Source: CAIWHR01 sp035541655
GTDB taxonomy: Bacteria; Pseudomonadota; Gammaproteobacteria; Burkholderiales; Casimicrobiaceae
Direction of reading: 5' to 3'
Assembly (NCBI GenBank): GCA_035541655.1
Contig: DATKMY010000096.1
Coordinates: 62,001-126,000 of the forward strand
Length of the DNA: 64,000 nt
Part shown: piece by piece, positions 26,456 to 36,200 of the stretch
Numbering within the stretch: the first letter of the stretch is position 1
How the letters are laid out: every line of letters begins with the position of its first letter
Program-made: the position numbers and the translations under genes
The notes under the pieces: model-generated
What the model saw: the letters and a program-made list of their open reading frames with translations, nothing else
The model's database searches: none
Told to the model about the DNA's origin: nothing

Positions 26456-26602
26456 TAAGCGACTTGATGAAGCTGCATCTTACGCTGTTCAAGTCGGCGC
26501 GGTTCGCGCAGATCGGGGCTGGCTGGAATGCCAGCGATTTGTCAGGTGGCGGTATCATTCGTCGCCTGCATTTGTTTCGCGCAAAAGGACAGGAGGAGAG
26601 TC

Positions 26603-27562
26603 ATGGAAAGTCCCGGAAAGCGGCTGCGGCGGCTGATCGAGGCGCCGGCGATTCTGGTGATGCCGGGTGTGTTCGACGGCTTTTCGACGCGGCTCGTCAC
26701 TCGCGCTGGCTATCGGGCGGCGTTCATCACCGGCAGCGGCGTGAGCGAGAGCCGACTGGGGCAGCCCGACGTCGGGCTGATGGGTCTCGACGAGAACGTC
26801 GCTGCCGCGCGCGCGATCGCGGCGTGCGCGCCGGATCTGTTGCTGCTCGCCGATGCCGACACCGGATACGGAAACGCACTCAACGTCTATCACACGCTGC
26901 GCGCGTTCGAGCGCGCCGGCGTGGCGGGCCTGATGCTCGAGGACCAGGTCTGGCCGAAGCGCTGCGGACACATGAGGGGCAAGGAGGTGATCTCCGCCGA
27001 GGAGATGGTGCAGAAGATCCGCGCTGCGGCCGAGGCGCGCGTCGATCCCGACTTCGTGATCAAGTCGCGCACCGACGTGCTCGCCACTCACGGCCTCGCC
27101 GAGGCGGTGCACCGTCTCAACTTGTACGCGGAAGCCGGCGCCGATCTGCTGTTCGCCGACGCAGCGCTGTCGGTTGAGCAGATCCGCACGATCGCGCGCG
27201 AGACGACGAAGCCCGTGTCGGTGAACATGGGCTTCGGCATTCGCCAGCGTTCGACGACGCCGCTGCTGTCCGCGAGGGAGCTGCAGGACCTCGGCGTCGC
27301 AGCGGTCATCTATCCGCGCCTGCTCACCGCCTGCGCACTGCGCGGGATGCAGACCGGGCTCGCGCTGCTCAAGGAATCGCTCGACAGCGGAAAGCCGGTC
27401 GACAGGCCCGACGCGCTGGTGTCGTTCGAGGAGTTGCACGAGATCATGGCGCTCTCCGAGGTCGAGGCGCTCGAGCAACGCTTCCTCACCGCGTCGCAGC
27501 TCGAAGCGAAGTATGGCGCGAGCGGCGAGGGCTCTCCGCGCCGGCCGGCGATCGTAGGCTGA
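26603..27562 (+). CDS. isocitrate lyase/PEP mutase family carboxy-lyase
   Basis: 319-residue TIM-barrel enzyme of the ICL/PEPM superfamily. The Mg-binding DADTGYGN motif is near 87-94, and the signature loop EDQVWPKRCGHMRGKEV near 113-129 retains the catalytic cysteine (KRCGH). This points to C-C lyase or decarboxylase activity on a 2-oxo or 2-methyl-malate-type acid (methylisocitrate lyase, oxaloacetate decarboxylase or related) rather than P-C mutase. AGGAGGAGAG precedes the ATG. It is followed after four bases by an amidohydrolase and then a Bug receptor, so it belongs to a small catabolic operon for a carboxylic acid. Confidence 0.9.
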   Translation: MESPGKRLRRLIEAPAILVMPGVFDGFSTRLVTRAGYRAAFITGSGVSESRLGQPDVGLMGLDENVAAARAIAACAPDLLLLADADTGYGNALNVYHTLRAFERAGVAGLMLEDQVWPKRCGHMRGKEVISAEEMVQKIRAAAEARVDPDFVIKSRTDVLATHGLAEAVHRLNLYAEAGADLLFADAALSVEQIRTIARETTKPVSVNMGFGIRQRSTTPLLSARELQDLGVAAVIYPRLLTACALRGMQTGLALLKESLDSGKPVDRPDALVSFEELHEIMALSEVEALEQRFLTASQLEAKYGASGEGSPRRPAIVG

Positions 27563-27566
27563 TTCG

Positions 27567-28409
27567 ATGGCGATTGCGCCCGGCGGCGCGCGGCCCTTGC
27601 GCGCGATCGATTGCCACGCGCACGTGATGCGGCGCGACCTGCCGCTCGCCTCGGAACGCCACTCCGCGCCGAAGCGCGACGTGAGCGTCGAGGAATTTCT
27701 CGGCGTTCTCGACGCGAACGGGATTTCGCACGGCGTGCTCACCGCTCCGAGCTTCTACGGCACCGACAACCAGTTGCTGCTGAGGGCGCTCGCCGCGCAT
27801 TCCGACCGGCTGCGGGGCACCGCGATCGTCGGACCGGACACGCCACCGGAAACGCTGGCGGAGATGGCGGGCACAGGCGTTGCGGGCATCCGTCTCAACT
27901 GGTTCCGGCGCGACACGCTGCCGGACGTCGCGGGTGCCGGGTATCGGCGCCTGTTCGAGAACGTGCGCGCGCAGCGCTGGCAGGTCGAGATCTATCTCGA
28001 GGGACACAAGCTCGCAGGCGTATTGCCGCGCCTGCGCGAATCGGGCGTACGCGTGGTCGTCGATCACTTCGGCTCGCCCGATCCGGCCCTCGGCGTCGAT
28101 TGCGCCGGCTTTCGTGAAGTGCTGAAGGGCGTACAGGCGGGCGATACCTGGGTGAAGCTCTCCGCCCCGTATCGCCTCGGAGGCGCGGACCCGCAGCGCT
28201 ACGTCGACGCGCTCCTCGCGACGGGGGGACCCTCGCAGCTCGTCTGGGCGAGCGACTGGCCGTTCGTCGGCTACGAGGAAGCGATCACGTACCGCCAGTG
28301 CGTCGATTGGCTCGTCGCATGGATCCCCGATGAGGCGGTGCGCCGCGTCGTCCTCGTCGACACGCCGTCGTCGCTATTCGGGTTCGGGGCAACGCAGAGT
28401 GGCAACTGA
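27567..28409 (+). CDS. amidohydrolase family protein (2-pyrone-4,6-dicarboxylate hydrolase-like)
   Basis: 280-residue metal-dependent TIM-barrel hydrolase of the amidohydrolase superfamily, closest in motif to LigI-type dicarboxylate lactonases. The first-strand HxH is in DCHAHV (about 15-20), DHFG is near 166-169, and the last-strand Asp is in WASDWPF near 227-233. LigI opens 2-pyrone-4,6-dicarboxylate in protocatechuate 4,5-cleavage; the substrate here is unproven. It sits four bases after the ICL/PEPM-family gene and 25 bases before a Bug receptor. Confidence 0.88.
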   Translation: MAIAPGGARPLRAIDCHAHVMRRDLPLASERHSAPKRDVSVEEFLGVLDANGISHGVLTAPSFYGTDNQLLLRALAAHSDRLRGTAIVGPDTPPETLAEMAGTGVAGIRLNWFRRDTLPDVAGAGYRRLFENVRAQRWQVEIYLEGHKLAGVLPRLRESGVRVVVDHFGSPDPALGVDCAGFREVLKGVQAGDTWVKLSAPYRLGGADPQRYVDALLATGGPSQLVWASDWPFVGYEEAITYRQCVDWLVAWIPDEAVRRVVLVDTPSSLFGFGATQSGN

Positions 28410-28434
28410 ACATCCACGAGGAGGGAGCCGATTC

Positions 28435-29391
28435 ATGGTCGCGACGAAATCATCGCTGCGCGCATTGGGTGCACTTGGGCTCGCGCTCGCTTCCGCCGTT
28501 GCGCTCGCCGCCGATACGCTCAAGGTCATCGTGCCGACGGCGCCGGGCGGCGGCACCGACGGCTACTTCCGCGTTCTCGCGCACGAGGCCGAGCCGCTGC
28601 TGGGCGAAACGGTCATCATCGTGAACGTGCCCGGCGCCGGCGGCACGATCGGCGTCACGCAGATGGTGCGCGCCACCGACAACCAGACCGTCGCCGGGGT
28701 TTGGCTCGGACCGATCACCGTGTCGCCGAACACGATGAAGGTTCCGTACACGCCGAGCGACTACGTTGCGGTCCTGCAGGTGTCGAGTGCGCCCTACATC
28801 GTCTGCGTGCATCCCGAGTTCCCGGCGAACGACGGCGCGAGCCTCATCGCCGAGCTGAAGAAGAACCCGGACAAGTACACGTACGGCAACGACGGCCTCG
28901 GCGGACCGGGTCACCTCGGCATGGCGCGGATACTCAAGGCGACGGGGGGCTCCGCGCGCGACATCCCGTTCAAGGGCGCGGGCGAGACGCTGCAGAATTT
29001 CCTCGGCAAGCACGTGGACATCTATGTCGGGTCGATCCCGCCGATCCTGCCCCACGTGCAGCAGGGGAAGGCGAAGTGCCTGCTCGTGACCTCCGCCGAG
29101 CGGGTCGCCGCGATGCCGCAGGCCGCGGGGCTCAAAGACCTGGGAATCCCGCAGCAGGAGACGATCCTCTGGCGCGCTCTCATCGCGCCGAAATCGATGC
29201 CACCCGAGCGCGTGACGAAGATCGAGGCCGCCTTCGAGAAGGCCGCGACCTCGCCGGCATCGAAGAAGTTTCTCGAGGACGCCGGCGAGCAGGTGGAGAT
29301 CCGAAAGGGCCAGGCGCTGCGCGACTACATCGATCGCGAATATGCGGAGATGGGCGCGATCGCCAAGTCGCTGAAGCTCGTGCCGCAGTAA
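28435..29391 (+). CDS. Bug family tripartite tricarboxylate transporter substrate-binding protein
   Basis: Periplasmic receptor of the TctC/Bug family, 318 residues. A signal peptide (LGALGLALASAVALA) is followed by DTLKVIVPTAPGGGTDGYFR, the canonical Bug start. GAGGTIGVTQMV, YGNDGLGGPGHL and PFKGAGETLQNFLGKHVDI follow. The cognate TctA/TctB membrane genes are not in the window, which is normal for Bug proteins. The linked ICL/PEPM enzyme and lactonase suggest a dicarboxylate or hydroxy-acid ligand; that is inference. Confidence 0.95.
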   Translation: MVATKSSLRALGALGLALASAVALAADTLKVIVPTAPGGGTDGYFRVLAHEAEPLLGETVIIVNVPGAGGTIGVTQMVRATDNQTVAGVWLGPITVSPNTMKVPYTPSDYVAVLQVSSAPYIVCVHPEFPANDGASLIAELKKNPDKYTYGNDGLGGPGHLGMARILKATGGSARDIPFKGAGETLQNFLGKHVDIYVGSIPPILPHVQQGKAKCLLVTSAERVAAMPQAAGLKDLGIPQQETILWRALIAPKSMPPERVTKIEAAFEKAATSPASKKFLEDAGEQVEIRKGQALRDYIDREYAEMGAIAKSLKLVPQ

Positions 29392-29392
29392 A

Positions 29393-29431
29393 GCATTCCG
29401 CGCGGGACCGGCGCGCGGGGACGCGGAATGC
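29393..29431. terminator. hairpin between convergent Bug and ppiC genes
   Basis: GCATTCCGCG (29393-29402) and CGCGGAATGC (29422-29431) form a perfect 10-bp stem with a 19-base GC-rich loop. It starts two bases after the Bug stop and lies before the convergent ppiC stop. No T-run follows on either strand, so it may act as a mRNA 3' stabiliser or a weak bidirectional terminator. Confidence 0.5.
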
Positions 29432-29469
29432 GAAAGCTCCCCGCGGACGGGGGCCGGCGGCTAGTCAGC

Positions 29470-30252
29470 CTATTGGACGAGCGGGCTCGAGGCGGCGCCG
29501 AGATCCACGCCTTCGATGCGGGCGCTCCCCGCGAGCACCCGAACGTACTGCGCAAGAGCGCGCTCCTCGGATCGCGCCGTCAGCCGATCGGCAATGGAGC
29601 CGCGCACCTCGTCGTAAGGAATCGCGCGACCGGGAATCCGCCGTACCACCTCGACGACGTGGAAGCCGAAGCGCGTCCGAACGAGCTGCGGCAGGACGCC
29701 GACGTCGGACTTGCCGAACAGCGCCTGCTCGAACTCGGGCGCCATCTGGCCACGGCCGAATTGGCCGAGATTGCCGCCCTGCGCGCCGGACGGGCAATTC
29801 GAGAGATCCCGCGCCCGTTCCGCGAACAGCGTCGAATCAGCGAGGATTTCGGACAATGCGCGCTCGGCCACGTCGCGCAGCGCGTTGACGGGCGTCCCCT
29901 TCGTCACGGCGAAGAGAATGTGGCGTGCCTCGATCAGCTCGCCGGCGGCGTGGCGCTCCGGATGCGAGTCGTAGTAGCGCCGGCATTCCTCTTCGGTCGG
30001 ACTCGGAACGCGGATGTCGGCTTCGATGACGGCGGCGATCACCGCGTCTTCGTCGGCGCGGCTCGCGAAGCACACCTGCGCGCGCGGCGCGCCTCCTTCG
30101 AGCAACCCGAGCGCTCCTGCGCGCTGCAGCAGCAGTTCGCGCACCGCGAGCGAGCGACGCGCAGCGGCGCCGCGATCCCGCGCATCGACGAAGAGCTTCG
30201 CCTCGCGCTCGAGCGCTTCGTCGCCAAGGGTGATTCCGTTGATCGACAGCAT
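29470..30252 (-). CDS. PpiC-type peptidyl-prolyl cis-trans isomerase of the nar operon
   Basis: 260-residue parvulin-like PPIase without a signal peptide, similar in layout to NifM-type chaperones. An N-terminal helical region (about 1-110) precedes a rotamase domain (about 120-215) with EARHILFAV, NCPSGAQGGNLGQFGRGQM and RFGFHVVEV. It is the last gene of narK2-narGHJI, 65 bases after narI. A PPIase at this position is known in pseudomonads (downstream of narI) and is thought to help nitrate reductase folding. Confidence 0.92.
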   Translation of the reverse strand: MLSINGITLGDEALEREAKLFVDARDRGAAARRSLAVRELLLQRAGALGLLEGGAPRAQVCFASRADEDAVIAAVIEADIRVPSPTEEECRRYYDSHPERHAAGELIEARHILFAVTKGTPVNALRDVAERALSEILADSTLFAERARDLSNCPSGAQGGNLGQFGRGQMAPEFEQALFGKSDVGVLPQLVRTRFGFHVVEVVRRIPGRAIPYDEVRGSIADRLTARSEERALAQYVRVLAGSARIEGVDLGAASSPLVQ

Positions 30253-30317
30253 CGTGCCTCTGCGGAAACTCTGGATGGCTCCTCGGGGAATGCGCTCGCG
30301 GACGCCGCGCACGCCTT

Positions 30318-31001
30318 TCACCGGCTGCGCACGATCTGGTAGGCGCGCGTCAGATACCCGAGCGTGGCGAAGCCGCTCCAGATGTGGACCAGACGGGAGA
30401 ACGGAAAGACGAGAAAGATCGTCATCCCCAGCACCAGGTGGATCTTGAACACGAGAGGCGCTCCCGAGACGAGAGGCGCGGCATCTCCCTGAAAGCTCAC
30501 CACGTGCTGCGCCCACGTCATCAGCCGCACCATCTCGCCGCCGTCGAGGTGCTCCAGCGAAGCCAAAATGGAGCAGAGCCCGAGCGCGAGCTGGATCAGC
30601 AGCAGCCACAGCACGACCCAGTCCATCGTCGTTGTCGTCGCGCGGATCCGCGGCTCGCTGTAGCGGCGATGCATCAGCACCGCAATGCCCACCAGCATTA
30701 CGAGGCCGAACAGCCCGCCCGCGCCGATCGCGAGGATCTGCTTCGCGGGCGCCGTCACGCCGAGCGCATGCCAGACGCCGATCGGCGTCAGCAGCCCGAC
30801 CAGGTGGCCGAAGAAGATTCCCAGGATGCCGATGTGAAAGAGATTCGACCCCAATCGAAGCTGACCGCGCTTGAGGAGCTGCGACGAGTCGCTCTTCCAC
30901 GTGTATTGCTCGCGATCGAAGCGAATCAGGCTGCCGATCAGGAATACCGCGCCGGCGAGATACGGATAGATGCCGAAGAGCAGCATGTCCACGTAGTTCA
31001 T
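30318..31001 (-). CDS. narI: NarI, respiratory nitrate reductase gamma subunit (cytochrome b)
   Basis: Membrane anchor that oxidises quinol and passes electrons through two b haems to NarH. It is 227 residues with five transmembrane helices. Candidate haem ligands lie in NLFHIGILGIFFGH (helix 2) and in FKIHLVLGMTIF plus SRLVHIWSG (helices 4-5), matching the H56/H66 and H187/H205 pattern of E. coli NarI. It starts 12 bases after narJ. Confidence 0.97.
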   Translation of the reverse strand: MNYVDMLLFGIYPYLAGAVFLIGSLIRFDREQYTWKSDSSQLLKRGQLRLGSNLFHIGILGIFFGHLVGLLTPIGVWHALGVTAPAKQILAIGAGGLFGLVMLVGIAVLMHRRYSEPRIRATTTTMDWVVLWLLLIQLALGLCSILASLEHLDGGEMVRLMTWAQHVVSFQGDAAPLVSGAPLVFKIHLVLGMTIFLVFPFSRLVHIWSGFATLGYLTRAYQIVRSR

Positions 31002-31013
31002 CGCCCCGACTCC

Positions 31014-31688
31014 CTAGCGGTGCGCCGCACGACGCGGCATGAACCTGACGACGGCAGCGGCGGGCGTCTTCGTCGCGCAAGCCGATCCTGCAGCCGGCCC
31101 GAAGATCACCGGCTCCTCGATCCACTCCTCGTCGAGCGACTTTTCCGGCTCGGCCTCGGGCGGCTGCTCGAGGTCGAGCGGAGGTGCGCCGGCGAGCGCG
31201 AGCACGGCGGCGAACACCGCCGCGTAGCGCGAGTCGCGACGCGCCAGCGCGACGCCGACGCTGCGCACGATGTGCGCGCAGTCGTCGAGCACGTCGCGCG
31301 CCACCGCGTCGGGCTGCAGGCTCGCGAACTCGAGCAGCACGGGAAGATAGTCGGGCAATTCGCTCGCGGCGAGCACGAGTCCGGCGCGGGCGTACATCTC
31401 GTTCAGGTCGACCATCGCCTGGCCCCGCTCGCGCGACTCGCCGTGAACGTGCTCGAAGAGGTGAAGCGAGGTCGCGCGGCCGCGATCGAACAGCGCGACG
31501 TAGTGCTGCTGCGCGTCGATCAGGTCGCAAGCGGCGAGCTCGTCGGTCAGCGCGCGGAGCGCCGAGCGCTCGCGGCGTCCCAGCGGGCGCGCGTCGCCGA
31601 GAACGGCGTCGATCTCGGGCAGAGCTGCGATCAGCTCCGCCGTCGGGTAGCCGAGCAGCGCGCCCAGTGCCTTGTACGCGGGATTCAT
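31014..31688 (-). CDS. narJ: NarJ, nitrate reductase molybdenum cofactor assembly chaperone
   Basis: Cytoplasmic TorD/NarJ-family chaperone that binds apo-NarG and allows Mo-bisMGD insertion before membrane attachment. It is 224 residues and mostly helical, with YKALGALLGYPTAELIAALP at the start and LYLFEHVHGESRERGQAMVDL-type sequence (LHLFEHVHGESRERGQAM) near 75-92, the NarJ hallmark. The start overlaps the narH stop (ATGA). Confidence 0.95.
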   Translation of the reverse strand: MNPAYKALGALLGYPTAELIAALPEIDAVLGDARPLGRRERSALRALTDELAACDLIDAQQHYVALFDRGRATSLHLFEHVHGESRERGQAMVDLNEMYARAGLVLAASELPDYLPVLLEFASLQPDAVARDVLDDCAHIVRSVGVALARRDSRYAAVFAAVLALAGAPPLDLEQPPEAEPEKSLDEEWIEEPVIFGPAAGSACATKTPAAAVVRFMPRRAAHR

Positions 31689-33223
31689 CGCGGGGTTCCT
31701 CCTGCGACCTGCTTGATGGCGATCGTCTTTCCCTTCCTTCCGCCGAAAAGACTCGGCTGCGACGAGCCGTCGGAGCAGCCGTTGCCGAACGAGAAGCCGC
31801 ATCCACCCCGGAGGTCGTACGCGTTCTCGGCGTATTCGCGGTGCGCGGTGGGGATCACGAACCGATCCTCGTAGTTTGCAATCGCCATGTAGCGGTACAT
31901 CTCCTCGACCTGCGCGACCGTGAGGCCCGCCTGCGCGAGCACCTTTTCGTTCTCGCGCCGCTCGACGTGCCGATCGCGCATGTACGCGCGCATCGCGAGC
32001 ATCCGCTCGAGCGCGATGGCGACGGGTCGCTCGTCGCCCGCGGTGAGCAGGTTCGCGAGGTACTGCAGCGGGATCCGCAGCGAGCGGACATCGGGCAGTT
32101 CGCCGAAGGCGCCGATCTGGCCGGCGTTCGCCGCGGACTGGATCGGGGAGAGCGGCGGGACATACCAGACCATCGGCAGCGTCCGATACTCCGGATGCAG
32201 CGGCAGCGCGACGCGCCAGTCGACCGCCATCTTGTAGACCGGGGATTCCTTCGCCGCCTTGAGCCACGCCTCCGGTACGCCGTCGCGCCGCGCCTGCGCC
32301 TGGACCTCGGGCGAATGCGGGTCGAGGAAGAGGTCGAGCTGCGCGCCGTAGAGCTTCTTCGGATCCTCGACCCCCGCCGCCGCCTCGATGCGATCGGCGT
32401 CGTAGAGCAGGACGCCGAGATAGCGAATCCGGCCGACGCAGGTCTCCGAGCACACGGTGGGCTGTCCCGCCTCGATCCGCGGGTAGCAGAAGATGCACTT
32501 CTCGGCCTTGCCCGTCGACCAGTTGTAATAGATCTTCTTGTACGGGCAGCCCGACACGCACATCCGCCACCCGCGGCACTTGTCCTGGTCGATCAGCACG
32601 ATGCCGTCCTCCTCGCGCTTGTAGATCGACCCCGACGGACAGCTCGCGACGCACGTCGGATTGAGGCAGTGCTCGCACAGCCGCGGCAGGTACATCATGA
32701 ACGTGTTCTCGAACTCGCCGTGGATCGCCTTCTGCACGCCTTCGAAGTTGGCGTCCTTCGAGCGCTTCGCGAACTCGCCGCCCAGGATCTCCTCCCAGTT
32801 CGGGCCCCAGACGATCTTCTCCATCCGCTCGCCGGTGAGGAGCGACCGCGGCCGCGCGACCGGCGCGGTCTTCGACTCCGGCGCCGTCTGCAGGTGCTCG
32901 TAGTCGAACGTGAACGGCTCGTAGTAGTCGTCGATCTCGGGCAGGTTCGGGTTGGCGAAGAGCTTCATCAGGATCGCCCAGCGTCCGCCCTGCTTCGGCT
33001 CGATCCTGCCGTTGGCCTTTCGCACCCAGCCGCCGTTCCAGCGCTCCTGGTTCTCCCATTCCTTCGGATAGCCGATCCCGGGCTTGGTCTCGACGTTGTT
33101 GAACCATGCGTACTCCATGCCCTCGCGGTTCGTCCACACGTTCTTGCAGGTCACCGAACACGTGTGGCAGCCGATGCACTTGTCCAGATTGAGCACCATG
33201 CCGATCTGTGCGCGGATCTTCAT
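31685..33223 (-). CDS. narH: NarH, respiratory nitrate reductase beta subunit
   Basis: Iron-sulfur subunit carrying electrons from NarI to NarG. It is 512 residues. Four cysteine clusters are visible: CIGCHTCSVTCKNVW near residue 16, CEHCLNPTCVASCP near 184, CRGWRMCVSGCPYKK near 217 (the Trp in place of a Cys makes the [3Fe-4S] centre, as in E. coli) and CIFCYPRIEAGQPTVCSETC near 244. It starts 29 bases after narG and overlaps narJ by four bases. Confidence 0.98.
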   Translation of the reverse strand: MKIRAQIGMVLNLDKCIGCHTCSVTCKNVWTNREGMEYAWFNNVETKPGIGYPKEWENQERWNGGWVRKANGRIEPKQGGRWAILMKLFANPNLPEIDDYYEPFTFDYEHLQTAPESKTAPVARPRSLLTGERMEKIVWGPNWEEILGGEFAKRSKDANFEGVQKAIHGEFENTFMMYLPRLCEHCLNPTCVASCPSGSIYKREEDGIVLIDQDKCRGWRMCVSGCPYKKIYYNWSTGKAEKCIFCYPRIEAGQPTVCSETCVGRIRYLGVLLYDADRIEAAAGVEDPKKLYGAQLDLFLDPHSPEVQAQARRDGVPEAWLKAAKESPVYKMAVDWRVALPLHPEYRTLPMVWYVPPLSPIQSAANAGQIGAFGELPDVRSLRIPLQYLANLLTAGDERPVAIALERMLAMRAYMRDRHVERRENEKVLAQAGLTVAQVEEMYRYMAIANYEDRFVIPTAHREYAENAYDLRGGCGFSFGNGCSDGSSQPSLFGGRKGKTIAIKQVAGGTPR

Positions 33224-33252
33224 TCGCTGGTCCTCCGCCGTTTCGGGTCGGT

Positions 33253-36200
33253 TCAGGCGTTGGGCGCCGCGGTCGCAGGCGCCTGCGCCGGCCCGTCGAG
33301 CCAATCGACGGTTCTCATCTTGCGCACGACGACGAACTCGTCGCGGTTCGTGCCTATGGTCCCGTAGTAGTTGAAGCCGTAGGACAGCTGCGCGTAGCCG
33401 CCGATCATGTGCGTGGGCTTGACCACGATCCGGGTCACGGAGTTGTGGATGCCGCCGCGCGTGCCGGTGATCTCCGACCCGGGCACGTTTACGATCTTCT
33501 CCTGCGCGTGATACATCAGGCACATCCCGGGCTTGACGCGCTGCGACACGACGGCGCGCGCGGCGATCGCGCCGTTGACGTTGAAGAGCTCGATCCAGTC
33601 GTTGTCCTCGATGCTCGCCTTCGCCGCGTCGGTCTCGGACAGCCATACGATGGGGCCGCCGCGCGAAAGCGTCAGCATCAGCAGGTTGTCCGTGTAGGTC
33701 GAGTGGATCCCCCACTTCTGATGCGGCGTGATGAAGTTGAGCACGACCTCCGGATTGCCGTTGGCGCGGCTGCCCTTGATCGGCGCTACCGTCTTGAGAT
33801 CGACCGGCGGACGATAGACGCACAAACCCTCACCGAAGCCCAGCATCCACTTGTGATCCTGGTAGAACTGCTGGCGCCCGGTGAGCGTCCGCCACGGAAT
33901 CAGCTCGTGGACGTTGGTGTAGCCGGCGTTGTAGCTCACCTTCTCGCTTTCGATGCCCGACCACGTGGGCGAGCTGATGATCTTGCGCGGCTGCGCCTGA
34001 ATGTCGCGGAAGCGGATCTTCTCGTCCTCCTTGGCGAGCGCGAGGTGCTTGTGGCTGCGGCCGGTGACCTTCGACAGCGCTTCCCATGCCTTCACCGCGA
34101 CCTCGCCGTTGGTCTCCGGCGCCAGCGTCAGGATCACCTCGGCCGCATCGATGTCGGTCTCGATCCGCGGCAGGCCCTTCGCGATGCCGTCCTGGACGGT
34201 GTAGTTGAGCTCGGCGAGCCTCTGCACTTCGTGCTCGGTGTTCCAGGCGATGCCCTTGCCGCCGTTGCCGACCTTCGTCATCAGGGGCCCGAGCGCAGTG
34301 AACTTCGCGTAGGTGTTCGGGTAGTCCCGCTCGATCACCGTCATCGCCGGCGCGGTGCGCCCCGGAACGAGATCGCACTGCCCCTTCTTCCATTCCCTGA
34401 CGTCGGTCGCCTGGGCGAGCTCGGCCGGCGTGTCGTGCATCAGCGGCGTGAGCACGAGGTCGCGCTCGACGCCGAGGTGTCCGGCGCAGACGTCGGAGAA
34501 CTTGCGCGCGATGCCCTTGTAGATCTCCCAGTCGGATCGCGATTCCCACACCGGGTCTATCGCCGCCGACAGCGGATGGATGAACGGATGCATGTCGGAG
34601 GTGTTGAGATCGTTCTTCTCGTACCACGTCGCAGTCGGAAGCACGATGTCGGAATACATGCACGTCGTCGACATCCGGAAGTCGAGCGTCACCAGCAGAT
34701 CGAGCTTGCCCTGCGGGGCCTCGTCGCGCCAGGCGACCTCCTCGGATTTGTTCCAGCCCTCGGCACCGAGGTCCTTGCCCTGCACGCCGTTCTGAGTTCC
34801 GAGCAGATGCTTGAGGAAGTACTCGTGACCCTTGCCCGAGCTTCCCAGCAGGTTCGAGCGCCAGACGAACATGTTGCGCGGAAAGTTCGCCGGGTGGTCG
34901 GGGTCCTCGCACGCCATCCGGAGTGCACCGTCCTTCAACGCGCGAACCGCGTAGTCCTTCGCGTCGATGCCCTCGGCGGCGGCGCGGCGGACGACTTCGA
35001 GCGGGTTCGCCTGCAGCTGCGGCGCCGACGGGAGCCATCCCATCCGCTCGGCGCGGACGTTGAAGTCGATGAGGCTTCCCGTGTACTCGTTCGGATCGGC
35101 GAGCGGTGAAAGGATCTCGCGGACGTCGAGCTTCTCGTAGCGCCACTGGTCGGTGTGCGCGTAGAAGAACGATGTCGAGTTCTGCTGGCGCGGCGGCCGG
35201 TGCCAGTCGAGCGCGAACGCGAGAGCGGTCCAGCCGGTCTGCGGGCGCAGCTTCTCCTGGCCGACATAGTGCGCCCAGCCTCCTCCGCTCTTGCCGACGC
35301 AGCCGCAGAGCATCAGCATGTTGATGATGCCGCGGTAGTTCATGTCGCAGTGAAACCAGTGGTTCATCGCCGCGCCGATGATCACCATCGAGCGGCCTTC
35401 GGTCTTGTCCGCGTTGTCGGCGAACTGGCGGGCGAGCGTCACCGCATCGGCCGCCTTGACGCCGGTCACCTTCTCCTGCCACGCGGGCGTGTACGGGACG
35501 TCGTCATCGTAGCCTTTGGCGACGCTGCCGCCGGGCAGCCCGCGGTCGATGCCGTAGTTGGCTGCGAGCAGGTCGAACACCGTGGCAACGCAGGCCTCGC
35601 CGTCGGCGAGCACGATCCTCCGCACGGGAACGCTTCGGAGCAGCACGTCACCGCCCTGGTCGTTCGCGTCGAAGTGCTCGTTGACGATGCCGCCGAAGTA
35701 GGGGAATGCGACGGTCGCCACGTCGTCGCGGCTGTCGATCAGCGTGAGGAGCGGGCTCGCTTCCGCGCCGCTTGCGGCGTCCTTCGCCTCGAGGTTCCAC
35801 TTGCCTGCATCCACCCCTTCCTTCTGGCCCCAGCGATGGCCGATCGATCCCTGCGGTGCGTACGGCGCGTTGCGCTGCGTGTCGATCGCGACCGTCTTCC
35901 ATTCGGCGTTGTTGGTCTGGGCGAGCTTGTCCGCGAAGTCGGAGGCACGGAGATAGCGGTCGGCGACGAAGCGGTTGCCGCGACGCTCGAGCCGCACCAG
36001 CATCGGCAGATCCGTGTAGCGGCGCGCGTAGTCCTGGAAATACGCCGACGGCCGCTCGAAATAGAACTCCTTCATGATCACGTGGCCCATCGCCATCGCA
36101 AGCGCCGCGTCGGTGCCCTGCTTCGGGTGCAGCCACAGGTCGGCGAGCTTCGAGACTTCGGCATAGTCGGGCGTGATGGCAACGACTTTCGCGCCCTTGT

